This document shows positions 59,121 to 64,000 of a DNA stretch of 64,000 nt, in pieces; positions within the stretch are counted from its first letter, which is position 1; the number at the start of each line of letters is the position of its first letter. Source of the DNA: Ramazzottius varieornatus (lineage: Eukaryota > Tardigrada > Eutardigrada > Parachela > Ramazzottiidae); NCBI GenBank assembly GCA_001949185.1, contig BDGG01000002.1:8409414-8473413 (forward strand), in the 5' to 3' direction. Below the pieces are notes generated by a model. It was not told the DNA's origin and did no database searches. It saw nothing but the letters and a program-made list of their open reading frames with translations. A program made the position numbers and the translations under genes.

Positions 59121-60400
59121 AAACAAGACTCTGATAGAAATCTGCAGGAATTATACAGAAATGATTTTTGGTCCATGGAGATTCCATCAGATCTATATTC
59201 TGTAGGTACTAGTTAGATCGCTGACGGGTATCAGCCAGATTACTGTAAGACATTTGGACAGACCCTCAGTGCATTTCCAAGACACTGGAAGTATCCCGCA
59301 AAGAGCGGAATAATTCTGATTTGTATTCCGATCGTACACCCATTGTGGTTTTGTCAGACAACAACCATTTACCGCTCAGGTAGACTGAAGACTTCTCACA
59401 GGTTCTAATAACTGTCTTCAAATACACCTTGCATCTGGAAATCTATTCTTACATACGGCGTATTCCATCCGAGTTTTTCAGCTGAACAATAATGAGTGGC
59501 AGACATTGCCGTTCAATGAATTCTACGAGGAGCAACCGCGGTAAAATTTGCAGGGAAACGATCAGGCAAAGAGGTAACAAAGAATCTACATTCGATAACT
59601 GCCTTCATGACAAAACACTTTCGATAATCTCGAAAACGACGCAGTCTCTTTAGCACCGTCGACCTAAAACAAACCTGAAAAGGGTAGGAACACGTACCAA
59701 CATTGCGAAAAAAGAACTAATTTCCCAGTACCATTGCTTCTCACCTCCATACGTGGTGTGCGGCACGAGTCATACTGAAGATAAGAAAGTTGGGAAATTG
59801 ATAGTTCCTGCTTGCGTGCAAACCGAATACTCAACTTTCGAGATTTCTTAACACTTAGAATACCAAGGGTACAACTCACTTGTCCGGCGCACAGTTACCT
59901 CGCTGTTGAAACTCTCCTGTTCCACTTTTACGTCTCGTTTTTTCACGTTTGACTGAGAGCTACATTTCTCTATCCAGTCCACCCAGCGACCACCGGCTAA
60001 ACAGTGGGCAAAAAGTGTGAAATTTTTCTGAAAAATTAGTCGTAAAATGCTGTTCGTACACAAATCCAATTCTGTCTGGCGTATCGTTTGACACAATGAC
60101 TTGGAAAAAATTCAAGGCATACTAGACTGTTTTCTTTACAGTTCATAGTTTGTTTCGTTAATACTGTGCTTGCCCAGTGGTCAGAAAGAAATATGGCGCT
60201 TGCATGAAACAAAACACTATGTGGCGCAGTCTATGACGTCATACACGCTACTACCACTAGTGGCACAGTCAAAGTTACGATCGAAAAATTCAAAATTTGA
60301 TTTTACGCTTTCCGATCGCAGCCACTTAGCCTTCCTCCGTTCTTCGTCGACAACATCTTCTTCGAAGCTTTCTGTACGGTATTGTGGGATTTTGTGCACT
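59121..60400. other. Intergenic
   Basis: AT-rich, no convincing exon or hairpin element. One TGACGTCA octamer lies at 60234, about 170 bp before the start of the next gene. Confidence 0.5.
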
Positions 60401-60873
60401 ATGGAAGCTCAGCGAGAACTGGAGACAGCTTTCGGAAATCAAGGGTACGTTTTTGTCGATTTTCAAATGGGATTTCTATATGGCATTCTAACATCAAGCT
60501 CTGCAATTACAGATTGACTCTTCCTCCAAAATTACTGCTTTTCATGGAGAAGGCTTCGCACGGTCTCGAGGGAAGGGAAGCACGATTCGCCATTTACAGA
60601 GCCCTCTGCAGTCAGATTTTCGTAAGTCGGATTGATGTGTTTTGTCGTTTTCTGTTTGTCTGCAATGTGAACGAAGGTTTGACTGTTGTCGGTGATTGCT
60701 TTCAGGACGTTGAGCAATCCATGGCGCGAGCTGGACCAAAGTCTGTTCTGATGTATCCTCCTGCCCTGCTGGAATACATACGGAAAATTCACGGCGGGGA
60801 AGTGGCTGGTGGTTCGGGAAGAGGAAAGATGATTGTCACGCTAGAAACTATTGCTCTAATGAAATGGTGTTGA
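60401..60873 (+). CDS. Small unrecognised intracellular protein, three exons
   Basis: Exons 60401-60444, 60513-60621 and 60706-60873 join in frame to 106 aa starting MEAQRELETAFGNQG. No signal peptide or membrane segment. Helical, Leu-rich LTLPPKLLLFMEKASHGLE and AIYRALCSQIF, then SMARAGPKSVLMYPPALLEYIRKIHGG and a Gly-rich SGRGK before a hydrophobic end. The two introns have good splice sites, which makes this more likely a real gene than a chance frame. Function unknown. It lies 280 bp upstream of the transposase and reads the same way, so a link to the mobile element cannot be excluded. Confidence 0.55.
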
Positions 60874-61154
60874 TTATTGAATGAGTTACTTGAATTTGAT
60901 CAGTTGATTTGTTGTTGATGTTACAGTCTGGTGCAAAATGGAGTAGCCTTTTTGATTGATTAGCCATCAGTGAGCTCTGAAACTCCTTCATGGAAACAAC
61001 GTGTCAGCACAATAAAACAATCAAAATTAGTCAAGTGCATCGAATAAACTGACGGAAGTGTTGCGCTTTTCATAGATATTTATGAAATTAATTACTTCAA
61101 AGAGCGTTTCTTGTACGCCTCGTGCTTTTCTTCTTGGTTTGCGAGTTTCAAGGT

Positions 61155-63067
61155 ATGGACGTTGAGGAGGAGGAATCTAAGACGGCAAGCTGTGCATCGG
61201 AAGTACCGGAGAACGATGATGAAGTTCTGGCTGAACCTGACGTAGTGGAAACTGGGGAAGATCAGCCGGACACAGAAAGCGATGACGACGACGTGCTCTA
61301 CCAGATCAACGATATCGGTCCTTACTTCAGCAAGAATGGCGCTGTCCAATGGTCGCGCTTTCCGCTTGACACTGGGAAGACTCGTAGCGTCAACAAGATG
61401 ACAGGAGAAGGCGGTGTAACCCCGCATGCAAGATCGCGCGTGATGGACATGCCGGACTGCATTGATTTGTTCCTCACTTCCGCCATAAAAGAATTGATCG
61501 TTCTGCACACAAACGAAGAGGGTAACCGTCGATNNNNNNNNNNNNNNNNNNNNNNNNNNNNNNNNNNNNNNNNNNNNNNNNNNAGCTTACGCTTGNATGA
61601 TAAGAGCACTCGTGAGAAACGTGTGGAGCTGGACAAGATGACTCATGTGCGAGAGTTCTTTGAGATGTGGTCCCTGAGTTTGAGAACCAATTATCTCCCG
61701 TACGAAAGTGCGTGTGTCGACGAGCAGCTCTTTCCGTTCAAAGGTCGATGTGGCTTCAAGCAGTACATCCCCACGAAGCCACGAAGCAAGTATGGACTCA
61801 AGTTGTTTCTCCTGTGCTGCTGTCGAACATCATACTGCTGTAATATCCAGCTCTACACTGGAAAGCCCGTCGGAGGTAAACCAGAGAAGAATCAAGGAAA
61901 GCGTGTTGTGTTAGATCTGGTGGACTACCTAGGTAAATCTTTTGTGTTTTGATTGTAAACAAGATATCTGACCGTGTTATATGTTTGTTGTTGAAATCAA
62001 TTAAGCCTGCGTTTGTTTTTCTGGTTTTAGGAGATGACTCGGGCAGGAACGTAACGACGGATAACTTTTTCACTTCATTGGCTTTGGGCGAAGCACTTCT
62101 GAAGAAGAATATCTCACTTATTGGAACCATACGGAAAAGTAGACCGGAAATTCCCTCTGCCTTTCTGCCCAGTAAATACAGTGAAGTCCACTCCTCGCTG
62201 TTCGGCCATACTTCCGATTTCACCTTGGTTTCCTATGTTCCAAAGAAAGGCAAGGCAGTAACTCTGCTCAGCTCCATGCACCTCGACGCGTAAGTGAAGC
62301 ATGACGTTTGAGCATAACTTTGATCGAGCGCACCTTATGATTATTCGTGACGTGACGTCATGCACGAAAGATGCGTACTCATGGAGATTGTTGATCGAAA
62401 AGATGCGTGACGTCACTAAAATTTTACAGTGTTGCGGCTAAGCTATCTTACAAGATGACAGAACATCTGACGTCACAAGGTAATTTTACGTTTCAGCGAC
62501 ATTGACGAAAGTTCGAAAGAAGAGAAGCCTGAAATTGTGATGGAGTACAACCGAACGAAAGCCGGGGTAGACACTCTGGACCAGCTCACCGGAAACTACA
62601 GTTGTCGACGTAAGACCAGTCGTTGGCCGATGGCGTTGTTTTACGACATTCTGGACATCTCAACGCTCGATGCGTACATCATATGGTGCGAGATCAACCC
62701 TGGTTGGAATTCCACGTTGCCCACCAAACGTCGGATGTTCCTTCAAGACGTTAGTAAGAAGATGATGCAACGACAGCTCCTGAGACGCTCCACGACGCCT
62801 AGTATTAGTTTCAGCATGAAGAAATTCGTATCGACCGTTGTACCACGCGTCCAAGTATCTTCAGATCAAGCAGTAGATGAGATGGCCAACACAAGCAAAC
62901 CGAAAGCTTTGCAAAAGAAGCCAACTCGCTGTCGATTTTGCCCACGGAGTCTTGGGCGAAGAAGTATCATCACTTGCAGTCTGTGTAGTCTTCATGTTTG
63001 TTCTGTCCATAGATCAGCAAAACAGATGGTTTTTTGTCTAGACTGCAGCGAGAAGAAATCTAAATGA
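61155..63067 (+). CDS. piggyBac-type (DDE/D) transposase, with assembly gap
   Basis: Exons 61155-61932 (contains the N run), 62031-62289, 62497-63067. Cut-and-paste DNA transposase; family members insert at TTAA. Seen: acidic N-terminus; MTHVREFFEMW; first catalytic Asp in SACVDEQLFPFKGR; IPTKPRSKYGLKLF; second in NVTTDNFFTSLALGEALL; GTIRKSRPEIP; VMEYNRTKAGVDTLDQL (third Asp) and RRKTSRWPMALFY; then a C-terminal Cys/His cluster CRFCPRSLGRR...CSLCSLHVCSVHR...CLDC. All three catalytic residues are present, and no stop breaks the visible frame. Part of the N-terminal domain is lost in the gap. Two introns within the gene are unusual for a young element and could mean domestication (a PGBD-like host gene). 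Confidence 0.88.
61534..61583. other. Assembly gap (50 N)
   Basis: A run of exactly 50 N inside transposase exon 1, with one further N at 61596. The standard length suggests a gap of unknown true size. The protein resumes at a position well downstream in the family alignment, so more than 17 residues are probably missing. Confidence 0.95.
62290..62496 (+). promoter_or_regulatory. Transposase intron 2 with three TGACGTCA palindromes
   Basis: Octamers at 62353, 62408 and 62468 within a 207-bp intron, spaced 55 and 60 bp. The first is preceded by an overlapping GTGACG. They could be CRE/ATF-type sites or part of a small repeat. Confidence 0.4.
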
Positions 63068-64000
63068 AATCGAATATCAAAGTAAATCTACTGCATCATT
63101 ACCCAGGTCAACTGGCGGTACACAGTGTTGTTTCCATATGGTATCGTTCGCCACTTCACGTGGGTGTATTTTGATTGGTCGCTTTGTACCGCCCCCCTTC
63201 TCTCGACCAGTTAAAACGGTGCGCAAGTGAGTTGTACCCTTGGTATTCTAACAGCATGAAATCGCGTGGTGCTCAGAGTGTTAATTAGCACGTTCACACT
63301 GGTCCACACGCGGTATAAGGTAGATGTGCTTGACACGATACCTGTCATAGTTGGCACGAAACAGAATGGAAGAGCTAACAATGGCATCATGTGAATCAAA
63401 ATATAGTAATACCGAAGTAGTAAAGCTAAGTGAAGACCCGGTTTGCAGGAACGCGACTTACCAGAATACCCATCTCTTGGGATGGACGAATCAAAAATCG
63501 GTTTCGTAACAGAATTACCTGTTCACTCCACCTGGATGTGATCAGTGTCGTAGCACAACAGATAAGAACACTGGACACAAAATAACTTGATATATGTAGT
63601 TTACCATGCTGCAGCATGACGGATAAGGATTATACATTTTTCACTTACTGTACCTCGGAAACCCCTTCCAACAGACGTTCAGCGTATGAAACAAACTTTA
63701 AGAATAACCGATGCGACTTACCTCGTTCCGATACACGAAACCGCGGTAGCTTTTGGTGTTGGATAAGTCAGAAAATCTGCCACCACCTGCAAAATCATCA
63801 ATTCTTGCGTCATCTTCAGCTTTCTCACCTAAAACCGCCCCTTCGCCGCAATCTTTTCATTCATTGTCATTAGTTTCCAAGTTGCCGGGAGCACAAGATC
63901 TAGACTGACTCCAGTCGAGAGGCGACAAGCAGAAAAATCTCATCATGACAGCTTTCGATGAACATGGGAGAAAACCGAGACCGGCATTTCGCCGAATCAA
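63068..64000. other. Intergenic to the window edge
   Basis: Nothing supported. An 85-codon open frame at 63616-63873 (+) has no recognisable motif. Confidence 0.45.

Noticed and set aside
1-64000. tRNA, rRNA or snRNA genes
   Set aside because: I looked for cloverleaf box A/B pairs and Sm-site snRNA ends by eye and found none I could support; a covariance search would be decisive.

Overview
This is animal nuclear DNA: every confident gene is split by short GT-AG introns (mostly 60-90 bp, phases conserved with known animal genes), coding exons prefer G/C at third positions, and the families are metazoan (rhabdomeric-type opsin, AMPK beta, TRIC channel, SLC16 carrier, SUEL-type lectins, piggyBac). 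A compact invertebrate genome fits best. An ecdysozoan such as a tardigrade is my guess, from gene density, a desiccation-related protein and a Thr-rich mucin with chitin-binding-like modules, but nothing here proves it. All gene models were spliced by eye from conserved protein motifs and splice sites; most were checked for reading-frame continuity across every junction.

Layout. 1-5195 (+): 3' part of a secreted mucin with TTTTDAP heptads and four pairs of Cys-rich modules. 6412-11818 (-): pyruvate dehydrogenase kinase and TRMT10C (mitochondrial RNase P subunit 1), head-to-head with AMPK beta (12667-14077, +). 14347-16332 (-): a complete nine-exon opsin. 19426-21398 (-): ornithine decarboxylase. 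22311-24065 (+): NNMT-like methyltransferase. 26391-27439 (+): secreted Rds1/PCC13-62-like desiccation-related protein. 27789-32624 (-): EHMT/SUV39-like protein whose SET domain has lost its catalytic motif. 33715-42316: a housekeeping block of TOE1 deadenylase (+), RPB5 (-), RPLP0 (+) and TRIC channel (+). 43027-47057 (+): three tandem small lectin-like genes. 47362-48897 (-): an unrecognised secreted protein. 49443-53306 (-): SLC16 monocarboxylate transporter. 53.3-64 kb is gene-poor: a candidate secreted peptide, a truncated GPCR, a small three-exon gene and a piggyBac transposase with an assembly gap.

The most unusual content is non-coding. About 38 copies of one short perfect-hairpin element (20-bp arms with core GTGGCGCAC, loop of about 10 nt, joined into arrays with a 72-75 bp period by a conserved linker) lie between 7.6 and 52.5 kb. 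About 36 sit inside introns of unrelated genes, none in an exon, and they account for most of the length of the longer introns. A second palindrome, the CRE octamer TGACGTCA, occurs 12 times against about one expected, also never in exons. Three larger inverted-repeat elements (TA-flanked at 17.2 kb, fold-back at 33.1 kb, TTAA-flanked at 44.1 kb) look like non-autonomous DNA transposons. The TTAA-flanked one could be mobilised by a piggyBac enzyme like that at 61-63 kb.
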